Assembly (NCBI GenBank): GCA_030824495.1
Contig: JAVBXP010000031.1
Coordinates: forward strand, 1 to 64,000
Origin: a bacterium
Lineage (GTDB): Bacteria > Pseudomonadota > Alphaproteobacteria > Caulobacterales > Caulobacteraceae
Length of the DNA stretch: 64,000 bases
Direction of reading: 5' to 3'
Shown: positions 48,774 to 57,552 of the stretch, piece after piece
How the letters are laid out: every line of letters begins with the position of its first letter
How positions within the stretch are numbered: the first letter of the stretch is position 1
Notes under the pieces: model-generated
The model's database searches: none
What the model was told of the DNA's origin: nothing
Seen by the model: only the letters and a program-made list of their open reading frames with translations
Program-made: the position numbers and the translations under genes

Positions 48774-49168
48774 GGCCGCTCGACCAGCTTGCCGTCCTCG
48801 ACCACCCGGTAGAAGCACGAGCGGAAACCGACGTGGCAGGCGCCGCCGTCGCCCTGCGGCAGCACCTTCACCAGGATGCAGTCCTGATCGCAGTCGACGC
48901 GTATCTCGACGATCTTCTGGATTTGGCCGCTGGTCGCGCCCTTGTGCCAGATCTCGTTGCGGGAGCGGCTGAAATAGACGACCTCGCCCAGTTCGAGAGT
49001 CCGGGCGAGCGCCTCGGCGTTCATGTAGCCCAACATCAGCACCTCCCCGTTCTCGGCGTGGGTGGTGATGACCGGCATCAAGCCGTTCGCATCAAATCGC
49101 GGGGACAGGATCTCGCCGCGCTCTAGCGCGTCCTTGGTCGGGGCGGTGGGAAAGCTCGCTTGCGTCAT
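48770..49168 (-). CDS. hisI: Phosphoribosyl-AMP cyclohydrolase
   Basis: A 132-residue zinc enzyme opening the purine ring of phosphoribosyl-AMP, third step of histidine synthesis. Zinc and substrate residues are in VDCDQDCILVKV and GGACHVGFRSCFYR, with SRSRNEIWHKGATSG before them. It is the separate HisI, not fused with HisE. ATG 49168 (MTQASFPTAP) is preferred; an ATG three codons upstream exists. It stands apart from other his genes. Confidence 0.95.
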   Translation of the reverse strand: MTQASFPTAPTKDALERGEILSPRFDANGLMPVITTHAENGEVLMLGYMNAEALARTLELGEVVYFSRSRNEIWHKGATSGQIQKIVEIRVDCDQDCILVKVLPQGDGGACHVGFRSCFYRVVEDGKLVERP

Positions 49169-49215
49169 AATGCGCATATGGCGCGCCGACGGGGGCTCGC
49201 GCTAGCCTCCCCGCC

Positions 49216-50124
49216 ATGAGTTTGAAGGACAAGATCAAGAACCAGGTGGCGCGGTTCGACGCCTTCGCGCGGCCTTGGGCCGAACGCGGGCGCTGGCACG
49301 GCTACGCCTACGAGTTCCTGTTGTTCGGGTTGAAGCAGGCTTGGGCCTGCCTGTTCGGCGGGGCGATGCTGGCGTTGCTCATCCTGACGCACTTCTTCTG
49401 GCCCGCGGACCCAGTGATCTCTCGCTACGATTTCCTAGTGGTGGCGGCGGTGCTGATCCAGGGACTGCTGCTGGCCACCAAGCTGGAGCGGATGGAGGAG
49501 GCGCTGGTTATCCTGATCTTCCACGTCGTCGGCACCGGCATGGAGGTCTTCAAGACGGCGCATGGATCCTGGACCTATCCGGAAGCCAACATCCTGCGGA
49601 TCGGCGGCGTGCCGTTGTTCTCCGGCTTCATGTACGCCTGCGTCGGGTCCTACATGGCCCGCGCGATCCGGCTGTTCGAGATCAGGTTCGAGAACTATCC
49701 GCCGCTCTGGGGGCCGTGGGTGCTGGCGGTGCTCGCCTATCTCAACTTCTTCACCCACCACTACCTGCCCGACATTCGCTGGGGGCTCTACGCCTTGTCG
49801 GTGGTGCTGTTCGGCCGCGCCTGGTTCCAGTTCACGCCTGACCAGCATGTCAGGCGCATGCCGATGCTGCTCGGCTTCCTGCTGGTCGCGCTGTTCATCT
49901 GGATCGCCGAAAACGTCGGCACCTTCACCGCCGCCTGGGTCTATCCCAGTCAGAAGGACGGTTGGAGCCTGGTCCCGATGGCCAAGCTTGGGTCCTGGTA
50001 TCTGCTAATGATGCTGAGCTTCGTCCTAGTGACGCTGGTCCACCGTCCCGAGCGGGCGCCGGCCGGTCGCAGCCGGTCTGCTGTCAGGCCCTCCGAAGAG
50101 GGCCTGACCGGGCAGGTCGATTAG
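49216..50124 (+). CDS. DUF817 family membrane protein
   Basis: A 302-residue integral membrane protein with about eight hydrophobic segments, of the DUF817 (YoaT) family. Recognisable parts are RWHGYAYEFLLFGLKQAWAC, HVVGTGMEVFKTAHGSWTYP and FWIAENVGTFTAAW-like FIWIAENVGTFTAAWVYPSQ. No function is known for the family; the conserved charged residues within helices suggest transport or redox. Its stop overlaps the convergent folE stop (TTAG). Confidence 0.9.
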   Translation: MSLKDKIKNQVARFDAFARPWAERGRWHGYAYEFLLFGLKQAWACLFGGAMLALLILTHFFWPADPVISRYDFLVVAAVLIQGLLLATKLERMEEALVILIFHVVGTGMEVFKTAHGSWTYPEANILRIGGVPLFSGFMYACVGSYMARAIRLFEIRFENYPPLWGPWVLAVLAYLNFFTHHYLPDIRWGLYALSVVLFGRAWFQFTPDQHVRRMPMLLGFLLVALFIWIAENVGTFTAAWVYPSQKDGWSLVPMAKLGSWYLLMMLSFVLVTLVHRPERAPAGRSRSAVRPSEEGLTGQVD

Positions 50125-50753
50125 CGCTTGTTCACGAAGTCCAGGAACCGCTGACGCAGGGTCGCGTCGGTCTTGAACACGCCGGTGAATTGCGTGGTGA
50201 TGGTGGTCACGTGGCGGTGGTGGACGCCGCGGGTGGTCATGCACTGGTGCGCGGCGTCGATCAGGACGGCGACGCCGGCCGGGCGCAGGCTGTCGGTGAT
50301 GGCGTCGGCGATCTGCTGGGTCATCGTCTCCTGGGTCTGGAGGCGGCGAGCATAGATCTCAACGACCTTGGCCAGCTTGGAGATGCCGACGACGCGATTG
50401 GTCGGCATGTAGGCCACGTAGGCCTTGCCCAGGAACGGCGCCATGTGGTGTTCGCAGTGGCTCTCCACCTCGATCTCGCGCAGCATGACGATGTCGTCAT
50501 AGCCCTGCACGTCTTCGAAGGTGCGCGAGAGTTCCTTGGCGGGATCGAGCTTGTAGCCCTCGAACCATTCGCCATAGGCGTCGACGACGCGCTTGGGGGT
50601 GTCGATCACGCCTTCACGGCGCGGATCGTCGCCGGCCCACGCGATCAGCGTGCGCACAGCTTCCATAGCCTCTTCGCGCGATGGGCGCTTCACGGCTTCA
50701 AGATCAAGACCGGGCGTGCCGATCAGGGTTCGGTCGCGACTAGGAGCGTCCAT
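50121..50753 (-). CDS. folE: GTP cyclohydrolase I
   Basis: A 210-residue zinc enzyme making dihydroneopterin triphosphate from GTP, the entry to folate synthesis. Zinc and catalytic residues are in VESHCEHHMAPF near residue 100 and AAHQCMTTRGV near 168; ETMTQQIADAI lies between. The ATG at 50753 (MDAPSRDRTL) gives the usual length. Divergent from cysS, with about 210 bases between. Confidence 0.96.
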   Translation of the reverse strand: MDAPSRDRTLIGTPGLDLEAVKRPSREEAMEAVRTLIAWAGDDPRREGVIDTPKRVVDAYGEWFEGYKLDPAKELSRTFEDVQGYDDIVMLREIEVESHCEHHMAPFLGKAYVAYMPTNRVVGISKLAKVVEIYARRLQTQETMTQQIADAITDSLRPAGVAVLIDAAHQCMTTRGVHHRHVTTITTQFTGVFKTDATLRQRFLDFVNKR

Positions 50754-50963
50754 GATTGAGCGGTTCTTTCCGGGGCCTGAGTTGCGCCGGGACGAGGGTC
50801 CCGGAAATGACGCGTGCCACCCCTTAGTCTGGTCGAGCTGATCCACGGACGGAACCGTGGCCTCCAAGCCAGACCGAATGTATATGGGGCCAACACCTTT
50901 GACGGCAACTGTTACCCAGCGTCAGTTTTCTATAAGCCCGGCGCAGTTTTCATAAAGAACCCG

Positions 50964-52403
50964 ATGGCCCTGACCCTTTACGACACCATGGCTCGCGAGA
51001 AGCGGCCCTTCGTTCCCACCGATCCGGCGCGGGTGACGATGTATGTCTGCGGGCCCACGGTCTACAATTTCGCCCACATCGGCAATGCGCGCCCGGTGGT
51101 GGTTTTCGACGTGCTGTTCCGCGTGCTGCGGCACATTTACGGCGAAAAATCAGTGATCTACGCCGCGAACGTCACCGATGTGGACGACAAGATCAACACC
51201 AAGGCCGCCGCTGAGGGCGTGCCGATCGACACCATCACCGACCGCTACCTGGCGATCTACAACGCCGACATGGCCACGCTCGGCGCCCTGCCGCCGACCC
51301 ATCAACCGCGCGCGACCCAGACCATGGACGCCATCGTGGAAATGATCGGCCGCCTGGTGAGCAATGGCTCCGCCTATGCGGCCGAAGGCCACGTACTGTT
51401 CAACACCCAGGCCTATGCCGACTACGGCAAGCTATCGCGCCAGCCGATGGACGACATGATCGCCGGCGCCCGCGTCGACGTCGCGCCCTACAAGCAGCAC
51501 CCCGCCGACTTCGTGCTGTGGAAGCCCTCCAAGGAAGGCGAGCCGGTCTGGGACAGCCCTTGGGGCGCCGGCCGGCCGGGCTGGCACATCGAGTGCTCGG
51601 CGATGATCGAGCAGAGCCTCGGCCTGCCGATCGACATCCACGGGGGCGGCATCGACCTGCTGTTCCCGCACCATGAAAACGAGATGGCCCAGGGCCTGTG
51701 CGCCGGTCACGACCATAGCGTCGGCTACGCCAAGTACTGGATGCACAACGGCTTCCTGAACATGGGCGCCGAGAAAATGTCCAAGAGCGTCGGCAATGTC
51801 GCCCTGGTGCATGAACTGATCGCCCAGGCTCCGGGCGAGGCGCTGCGCTGGGCGCTGCTCGTCGGCCACTATCGCGCGCCGCTGGAGTGGAACGGCGAAC
51901 TGATCGACCAGTCGCGCAAGGCGCTGGACCGCATCTATGGCGCCCTGCAGGACGCCAACCGGTTCCTGGCCTCGCACGGCGGCGTTCCAGAGACCTCGGC
52001 CGAGGACTGGCGCACCAACCGCCCCGCAGACCGGTTCATGGCGGCGTTGGAAGATGACCTGAACACGCCGGCCGCCTTCGCTGCCCTGTTCGAACTGTCG
52101 GACCAAGTCCGGCTGGCCATCCGCAAGCAGTCGGAGGCCGAGGTCCTGCATAGCCGCCAGTTGCTGCTGGATTCGGCCAACCTGCTGGGCTTCCTGACCG
52201 CCGATCCCGAGGAGTGGTTCCAAGCCGGGGTGGATGAAACCCTGCGCGAGAAGGTCGACGGCCTGATCGCCCAGCGGGTCGAGGCGCGCGCGTCGAAGGA
52301 CTGGGCCGCCGCCGACCGCATCCGCGACGAGTTGACCGCGTTAAATGTCGAAGTGATGGATGGTCCGACGGGAGCGACGTGGCGGATCAAGGACGCTGTG
52401 TGA
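50964..52403 (+). CDS. cysS: Cysteinyl-tRNA synthetase
   Basis: A 479-residue class I aminoacyl-tRNA synthetase. HIGH motif as FAHIGNARP near residue 33 after YVCGPTVYN (zinc Cys), zinc site GWHIECSAM near 215, and KMSKS in GAEKMSKSVGN near 270; anticodon-binding domain at the C-terminus. The start MALTLYDTM is weakly supplied (AAAGAA) but fits the family. First gene of a six-gene run; its TGA shares a base with the next ATG (TGATG). Confidence 0.97.
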   Translation: MALTLYDTMAREKRPFVPTDPARVTMYVCGPTVYNFAHIGNARPVVVFDVLFRVLRHIYGEKSVIYAANVTDVDDKINTKAAAEGVPIDTITDRYLAIYNADMATLGALPPTHQPRATQTMDAIVEMIGRLVSNGSAYAAEGHVLFNTQAYADYGKLSRQPMDDMIAGARVDVAPYKQHPADFVLWKPSKEGEPVWDSPWGAGRPGWHIECSAMIEQSLGLPIDIHGGGIDLLFPHHENEMAQGLCAGHDHSVGYAKYWMHNGFLNMGAEKMSKSVGNVALVHELIAQAPGEALRWALLVGHYRAPLEWNGELIDQSRKALDRIYGALQDANRFLASHGGVPETSAEDWRTNRPADRFMAALEDDLNTPAAFAALFELSDQVRLAIRKQSEAEVLHSRQLLLDSANLLGFLTADPEEWFQAGVDETLREKVDGLIAQRVEARASKDWAAADRIRDELTALNVEVMDGPTGATWRIKDAV

Positions 52404-52957
52404 TGCTGAGCGGCAAGAACTCGAAAACCAACATGTTCACCCCGGCCAAGGGGTTCACCTTCAAGACGCCGGCGCCGTCCGGCCCCAGCGGTTTGCGGAT
52501 CGAACATCGGATCGGCATCCAGGCTCCGGCCGAGGTGATCTGGGACATCCTCTATGACGTGGAGCGTTGGGCCGAGTGGAACCCGCTCTATGTCCAGGCG
52601 GCGGGCCAGATCCGGATCGGCAGCCAGCTCGACCTGACCATGGTGATCGGCGACGAGCCGCCGACGGTCATCCACCCGGTCGTCCTGGAGTGGGTGCCGA
52701 ACGATCAGATCCATTGGCGGCTGAAGATGATGGGCGGTCTGATCTCGACCACCCGTTTCCTTGAGATCGAGGAGCTGGACGCTGCGGCCTGCATCTTCTC
52801 GAACGGCGAGATTTTCGGCGGTCTGATGGGGCCATCGCTCGGCAAGCGTATGGGCCGCAAGATCTATCGCAGCTTCCTGGCGATGGACGAGGCCCTGAAG
52901 GAGCGCGCCGAGGCTGTGTGGCGAGCGCAGGGCGGCGCGCCTACATCTGACTCATGA
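52403..52957 (+). CDS. SRPBCC (START-like) domain protein
   Basis: A 184-residue protein with the helix-grip SRPBCC fold, a hydrophobic-pocket domain binding lipids or polycyclic ligands. Typical blocks are RIEHRIGIQAPAEVIWDILY, DVERWAEWNP, and LEIEELDAAACIFSNGEIF. The ligand is not known. ATG 52403 overlaps the cysS stop; ATG 52433 (MFTPAKGF) is possible. It overlaps the following NifU-like gene by 4 bases, a hint that the two work together. Confidence 0.83.
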   Translation: MLSGKNSKTNMFTPAKGFTFKTPAPSGPSGLRIEHRIGIQAPAEVIWDILYDVERWAEWNPLYVQAAGQIRIGSQLDLTMVIGDEPPTVIHPVVLEWVPNDQIHWRLKMMGGLISTTRFLEIEELDAAACIFSNGEIFGGLMGPSLGKRMGRKIYRSFLAMDEALKERAEAVWRAQGGAPTSDS

Positions 52958-53403
52958 TCGACGATCTCTACTCGGCGAAACTTCTGAAGCTGGCGGCCAA
53001 CATGCCGCGCGCCGGCCGTCTGCCCACGCCTGACGCCAGTTCCGAGAAGATCGCCAAGCTGTGCGGCAGCCGGGTGACCGTCGATGTGGTTGTCGAGGGG
53101 GATCGCGTCGCTGACTTCGCGCAGGATGTTAAGGCCTGCGCGCTAGGACAGGCCTCGGCTTCAGTACTGGGCGAGCATGTGCTGGGCGCCAGCCTGGCGG
53201 AGATCGAGATGGCCCGAGATCAGTTCCGTGCTATGTTGAAGCAAGGCGCAGACGCGCCTGTTGGACGTTTCGCGGATCTCTCGATGTTGGCCCCGGTCAA
53301 AGACTATCCCGCCCGCCACGCCTCCACGCTGCTTGCGTTTGAGGCCGCGGCGGAGGCTGTCCGCCGCGCCGTGGAACGAACTAGCCCCGCCGGCGCGGCT
53401 TGA
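52954..53403 (+). CDS. NifU/IscU-like iron-sulfur scaffold, third Cys missing
   Basis: A 149-residue protein of the IscU/NifU N-terminal fold. The first ligand Cys is in AKLCGSRVTVDV (C37) and the second in VKACALGQASASVLG (C62), but the third motif, HCS in IscU, reads RHAST here: His kept, Cys changed to Ala. So a standard cluster site cannot form, although two Cys and the His remain. Genes like this are common next to yidD in alphaproteobacteria. Overlaps the upstream gene by ATGA and precedes yidD by 56 bases. Confidence 0.85.
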   Translation: MIDDLYSAKLLKLAANMPRAGRLPTPDASSEKIAKLCGSRVTVDVVVEGDRVADFAQDVKACALGQASASVLGEHVLGASLAEIEMARDQFRAMLKQGADAPVGRFADLSMLAPVKDYPARHASTLLAFEAAAEAVRRAVERTSPAGAA

Positions 53404-53459
53404 TCCTCAAGACCGCTAGGCGTAATCGCAGCGATTGAATCGCACGCCTGCGAGCCGGC

Positions 53460-53735
53460 ATGAACCTTTATGAAACCTGCGTCCGCGGCGCACTTCGCGC
53501 CTACAAGCTGACGCTTTCGCCCCTGATCGGGCGCCAATGCCGGTTTCTTCCGAGCTGCTCGGAATACGCCGCAGAAGCACTGATCCTGCATGGCCCCTGG
53601 CGCGGCTCCTGGCTCGCGACCCGGCGGTTGTGCCGCTGTAATCCCTGGGGAGGCGCGGGCTACGACCCGGTCCCCCAACCGCGCGACAAGACCCCGGACG
53701 GGTCGGCCTCGCGGACATGGACATGTGAATCATGA
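53460..53735 (+). CDS. yidD: Membrane protein insertion efficiency factor YidD
   Basis: A 91-residue YidD protein, attached to the inner membrane and helping YidC-dependent insertion. The family pattern is complete: [19 protein letters not shown] then [20 protein letters not shown] and [17 protein letters not shown] with conserved Cys. In many bacteria it sits between rnpA and yidC; here those genes are adjacent at 21.6-23.8 kb and yidD is 30 kb away. Overlaps thrS by 4 bases (ATGA). Confidence 0.95.
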   Translation: MNLYETCVRGALRAYKLTLSPLIGRQCRFLPSCSEYAAEALILHGPWRGSWLATRRLCRCNPWGGAGYDPVPQPRDKTPDGSASRTWTCES

Positions 53736-55717
53736 TCGACCTGATTTTCCCCGACGGCTCCCAGCGCCAGTTCGAAGACGGCGCGACGGGCCGTGATGTC
53801 GCCGCCTCCATCGCCAAGTCGCTGGAGAAACGCGCCGTACTCATCAAACTGGATGGTCAGCTCTATGACCTCGACCGCGCGCTTCCGAGCGGCGGCCAGT
53901 TCGAAATCCTGACGCGCGACAGCCCCGAAGCGCTGGACACCATCCGCCACGACGCCAGCCACGTCATGGCTGAGGCGGTGCAGGAGTTGTTCCCGGGCAC
54001 CCAGGTCACGATCGGCCCGGCCATCGAGGACGGCTTCTATTACGACTTCGCCCGCGACACGCCCTTCAGCCTGGATGATCTGGCCAAGATCGAACAGCGC
54101 ATGAAGGAGATCGTCGACCGCGACGAGAAGATCGTGCGCGAGGTCTGGGACCGCGACGAGGCGATCGCCCACTTCAAGTCCATCGGCGAGGACTACAAGG
54201 CTGAGATCATCTCCGACCTGCCGGACGGCGAAACGATCACTGTTTATCGCCAGGGCCAGTGGAAAGACCTGTGCCTGGGGCCGCACCTGCCGTCCACGAA
54301 GTCGGTCGGCAAGGCGTTCAAGTTGATGAAGCTGGCGGGCGCATACTGGCGCGGCGACCATCGCAACGCCCAGCTTCAACGCATCTACGGCACGGCCTGG
54401 GCCAATGAAGCTGATCTCGAAGCGCACCTGATGCGGCTCGAAGAGGCCGAGAAGCGCGACCACCGCAAGATCGGCCGGGCGATGGATCTCTTCCATCTCC
54501 AGGAAGAGGCCAAGGGGATGATCTTCTGGCACCCCAAGGGCTGGACGCTCTATCGGACGGTCGAGGCCTATATGCGCCGCCGGCTGGAGATCGACGGCTA
54601 TGTCGAGGTCAAGGCGCCCCAGATCATGGACCGCGGTCTCTGGGAGAAGTCCGGCCACTGGGAGAAGTTCGGCGCGAACATGTTCACGTGCGAAACGACG
54701 GAAGGCGAAGAGCTGGCCGTCAAGCCGATGAACTGCCCCGGTCACGTGCAGATCTTCAATTTCGGCCAAAAATCCTACCGCGACCTGCCGCTCCGGATGG
54801 CTGAGTTCGGCGCATGCCACCGCTTCGAGCCTTCGGGCGCGCTGCACGGCATCATGCGTCTGCGCGCCTTCACGCAGGACGACGCGCACATCTTCTGCCG
54901 CGAGGACCAGATCGAGGAAGAGACGACGAAGTTCGTTCGCCTGCTCAACTCGGTCTATGCCGATTTTGGCCTGGAGCTGGACAGCGTGAAGCTGGCCCTG
55001 CGGCCCGACCTGCGCGCCGGCACGGACGAAACGTGGGACATCGCTGAAGACAAGCTGGACCGCGCCGCCCGCCAGGCGGTGAACATGGAAGTCGAGCGTC
55101 TGCCCGGCGAGGGCGCCTTCTACGGCCCCAAGCTCGAGTTCCACCTCTCCGACGCCATCGGCCGGACATGGCAGTGCGGCACGCTGCAGCTGGACTTCGT
55201 GATGCCCGAACGCCTTGACGCCGAGTACGTGGTCGAGGACGGCTCCAAGCAGCGGCCGGTCATGTTGCACCGCGCCATCTGCGGCTCGATGGAGCGTTTC
55301 ATCGGTGTAGTGATCGAAAATTACGCTGGCGCGTTCCCGCTTTGGCTGGCTCCGACGCAGGTCGTTGTCGCCACAATTACGTCAGATGCTGATGATTATG
55401 CCTTGAAGGTGGCTCAAGAACTGAGCGCCGCGGGGCTCCGGGTTGAAACGGATCTTCGGAACGAGAAAATCAACTACAAGATTCGTGAACACAGCCTCGC
55501 GAAGACCCCGGTTATAGCCGTGGTCGGTCGACGTGAGGCCGAGGAGGGCAAGGTGGCTTTGAGGCGTCTGGGGTCCGACGGCCAGGAGATCCTGACGGTT
55601 GTTGAAGCCGCCAAGAGACTTGCCTTAGAGGCGAGTCCGCCGGATGTTACACGCCAAGCTGTGCTTCGGGGTGCTTCGCCCCTGCAGGGCGAGGTCGGGG
55701 TAAGGGAGGCTGGATGA
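53732..55717 (+). CDS. thrS: Threonyl-tRNA synthetase
   Basis: A 661-residue class II aminoacyl-tRNA synthetase: TGS domain 1-60, editing domain about 65-225 ([15 protein letters not shown]), catalytic core about 245-535 with the zinc Cys/His in [10 protein letters not shown] and TQDDAHIFC, and anticodon-binding domain about 540-640. The last 20 or so residues ([18 protein letters not shown]) are beyond the family's usual end and look like a translated intergenic repeat holding a hairpin at 55676-55692. Starts inside yidD and overlaps the next gene by ATGA. Confidence 0.96.
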   Translation: MIDLIFPDGSQRQFEDGATGRDVAASIAKSLEKRAVLIKLDGQLYDLDRALPSGGQFEILTRDSPEALDTIRHDASHVMAEAVQELFPGTQVTIGPAIEDGFYYDFARDTPFSLDDLAKIEQRMKEIVDRDEKIVREVWDRDEAIAHFKSIGEDYKAEIISDLPDGETITVYRQGQWKDLCLGPHLPSTKSVGKAFKLMKLAGAYWRGDHRNAQLQRIYGTAWANEADLEAHLMRLEEAEKRDHRKIGRAMDLFHLQEEAKGMIFWHPKGWTLYRTVEAYMRRRLEIDGYVEVKAPQIMDRGLWEKSGHWEKFGANMFTCETTEGEELAVKPMNCPGHVQIFNFGQKSYRDLPLRMAEFGACHRFEPSGALHGIMRLRAFTQDDAHIFCREDQIEEETTKFVRLLNSVYADFGLELDSVKLALRPDLRAGTDETWDIAEDKLDRAARQAVNMEVERLPGEGAFYGPKLEFHLSDAIGRTWQCGTLQLDFVMPERLDAEYVVEDGSKQRPVMLHRAICGSMERFIGVVIENYAGAFPLWLAPTQVVVATITSDADDYALKVAQELSAAGLRVETDLRNEKINYKIREHSLAKTPVIAVVGRREAEEGKVALRRLGSDGQEILTVVEAAKRLALEASPPDVTRQAVLRGASPLQGEVGVREAG

Positions 55718-56652
55718 ACGGCATCGCCGCACCGATCGTCGCTTACGAACCCGCTCCGACGCAGGACTTCCTGAAGCTACGCCGCAAAGTCTCGGTGGTC
55801 ATGGTCGTGTACATGACCGGCGAGGCGCTCCAGCAGAGTGTCGAATGCGTGCTCGCCGACCCGTCGGTCGACGAGCTGGTGGTCGTGGACAACGGTTCGA
55901 CCCGGTTGGAGGCGGCGCGTCTGAAGCGGCTCGCCGACGGCGACCGGCGGGTGCGGGTGATCCAGGGGCAGGGCAATGTCGGGTTTGCGCGCGGCGCGAA
56001 CCTTGGCGCCCGCTCGGCGCGTGGCGAGGTGCTCGTCTTCCTCAATCCCGACGCGTTCCTACAAGCGGGCTGCATCGACGAACTGGCGCGCGCCATCGAG
56101 GGGCGCCCAGTTCCCAGCCTGGTCGGCGGCCGGGTTCTGAATTCCGACCGCACTGAGCAACGCGGCGCTCGGCGCGGCGATATCACCCCGGTTAGCGCCC
56201 TGGTCAGCCTGAGCCGCCTGGCCACCGCCATTCCCGCCCTGCGCCGCTATGAGGTGCATTGGGAGAGCGAGGCCGCGCCGGAAGACGTGATCGCCGTCCC
56301 GACCATTTCGGGCGCTTGCTTCTGCATGCGGCGCGAAGATTTCGACGCCGTCCAAGGCTTTGATGAAGGCTACTTCCTGCACGTCGAAGACGTCGATCTG
56401 TGCTGGCGCGTGCGCCAGGGCGGCGGGGAAGTGCTGTTCCAGCCCAAGGCCGAGGTGATCCACCTGGGGCATACCAGCCACGCCAGCCCGCTGCGCGTGG
56501 AGTTCCATAAGGGCGTCGGCCTGGCGCGCTACTTCCGCAAGCGCGCGGAAAACGGTCGCGAGGCCCTGCTGGCGTGGGCGATTTCGCCGCTCATCGTCTG
56601 CACGGCTATCGCCCGCCCGGTGATGTGGCGCATCCGCGGGCGCGCCGCCTAG
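55714..56652 (+). CDS. Family 2 glycosyltransferase (rhamnosyltransferase-like)
   Basis: A 312-residue GT2 enzyme of the WbbL type. N-terminal nucleotide-sugar fold: [44 protein letters not shown] and [12 protein letters not shown] (DxD equivalent NPDA), then [12 protein letters not shown] and [13 protein letters not shown]-like [16 protein letters not shown], which holds the catalytic acidic residues. A C-terminal hydrophobic stretch may associate with the membrane. Likely in cell-surface polysaccharide synthesis. Translationally coupled to thrS. Confidence 0.9.
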   Translation: MNGIAAPIVAYEPAPTQDFLKLRRKVSVVMVVYMTGEALQQSVECVLADPSVDELVVVDNGSTRLEAARLKRLADGDRRVRVIQGQGNVGFARGANLGARSARGEVLVFLNPDAFLQAGCIDELARAIEGRPVPSLVGGRVLNSDRTEQRGARRGDITPVSALVSLSRLATAIPALRRYEVHWESEAAPEDVIAVPTISGACFCMRREDFDAVQGFDEGYFLHVEDVDLCWRVRQGGGEVLFQPKAEVIHLGHTSHASPLRVEFHKGVGLARYFRKRAENGREALLAWAISPLIVCTAIARPVMWRIRGRAA

Positions 56653-57552
56653 CTACTGCGGGAAGACGCCCGCGCGGCTGACGGATGCGGCGATCGGCTT
56701 GTTCAAAACCCCCGACATCCACTTGGCGGTCTCTATGAGCGCGCCGAGGTCGTAGCTGGTCTCAAAGCCGGCGCGCTCCAGCATATAGACAATATCCTCG
56801 GTGCCGATATTGCCCGTCGCCTCCGGCGCGAACGGGCAACCGCCCAGTCCCCCGCAACTAGCGTCCAGGATGTCGACGCCCGCCTCGACGCCAGCGAACG
56901 CGTTGGCCAGGCCGGTGTTGCGCGTGTCGTGGAAGTGCAGCCGCAGCGGCGTGTCGCCGATCACCGCGCGAACCGCCTCGACGCGGCGGCGGACGGTCCA
57001 GGGGTCGGCCACGCCGATGGTGTCCGCCAAGGCGATCTCGGCGACCTTGGCGTTGGCGGCCTCGCGGGCCAGCGACACGACGCGGTCTTCCGGCACTTCA
57101 CCATCGAATGGGCAGCCGAAGGCGACCGAGAAGGTCACGGAGATCGGCGGCCCGCCATCGGCGGCGCGGCGTTCGGCGATGCCGTGCATCGCCGCGATTT
57201 GTTCATCGACCGAGGCGCCCTGGTTGCGAATGCCGAACCCATCGGAGGCGCAGACCACGACATTGGCCTCGTCGCAGCCGCTCGCCACCGCCCGTTCCCA
57301 GCCGCGCATGTTCAGCACCAGCCCGATGCGCGAGAGCCTGGTATCCGGCGACAGGTCGGCCATCACCTCTTCGGCGCCGGCCATCTGCGGCACACGGTTG
57401 GGATTGACGAAGGAAACCACCTCCATCCGGCGCGCGCCGGCGGCGTCCAGGCGGCGGATGAAGTCCAGCTTCTGGCCGACGTCGAGGACGGTCTTCTCAT
57501 TCTGCAGGCCGTCGCGCGGACCCACTTCGACGATTTCGATGAAACGGCTCAT
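56653..57552 (-). CDS. Hydroxymethylglutaryl-CoA lyase
   Basis: A 299-residue TIM-barrel lyase splitting HMG-CoA to acetyl-CoA and acetoacetate in leucine breakdown. N-terminal VGPRDGLQNEK, VVSFVNPNRVPQM, HFHDTRNTGLANA (metal His), and the catalytic loop GGLGGCPFAPEATGNIGTE with the essential Cys are all present. It is not beside the usual leucine degradation genes. Its ATG overlaps the stop of the ArnT-like gene by 4 bases, and its stop directly abuts the convergent glycosyltransferase stop (TAGCTA). Confidence 0.93.
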   Translation of the reverse strand: MSRFIEIVEVGPRDGLQNEKTVLDVGQKLDFIRRLDAAGARRMEVVSFVNPNRVPQMAGAEEVMADLSPDTRLSRIGLVLNMRGWERAVASGCDEANVVVCASDGFGIRNQGASVDEQIAAMHGIAERRAADGGPPISVTFSVAFGCPFDGEVPEDRVVSLAREAANAKVAEIALADTIGVADPWTVRRRVEAVRAVIGDTPLRLHFHDTRNTGLANAFAGVEAGVDILDASCGGLGGCPFAPEATGNIGTEDIVYMLERAGFETSYDLGALIETAKWMSGVLNKPIAASVSRAGVFPQ

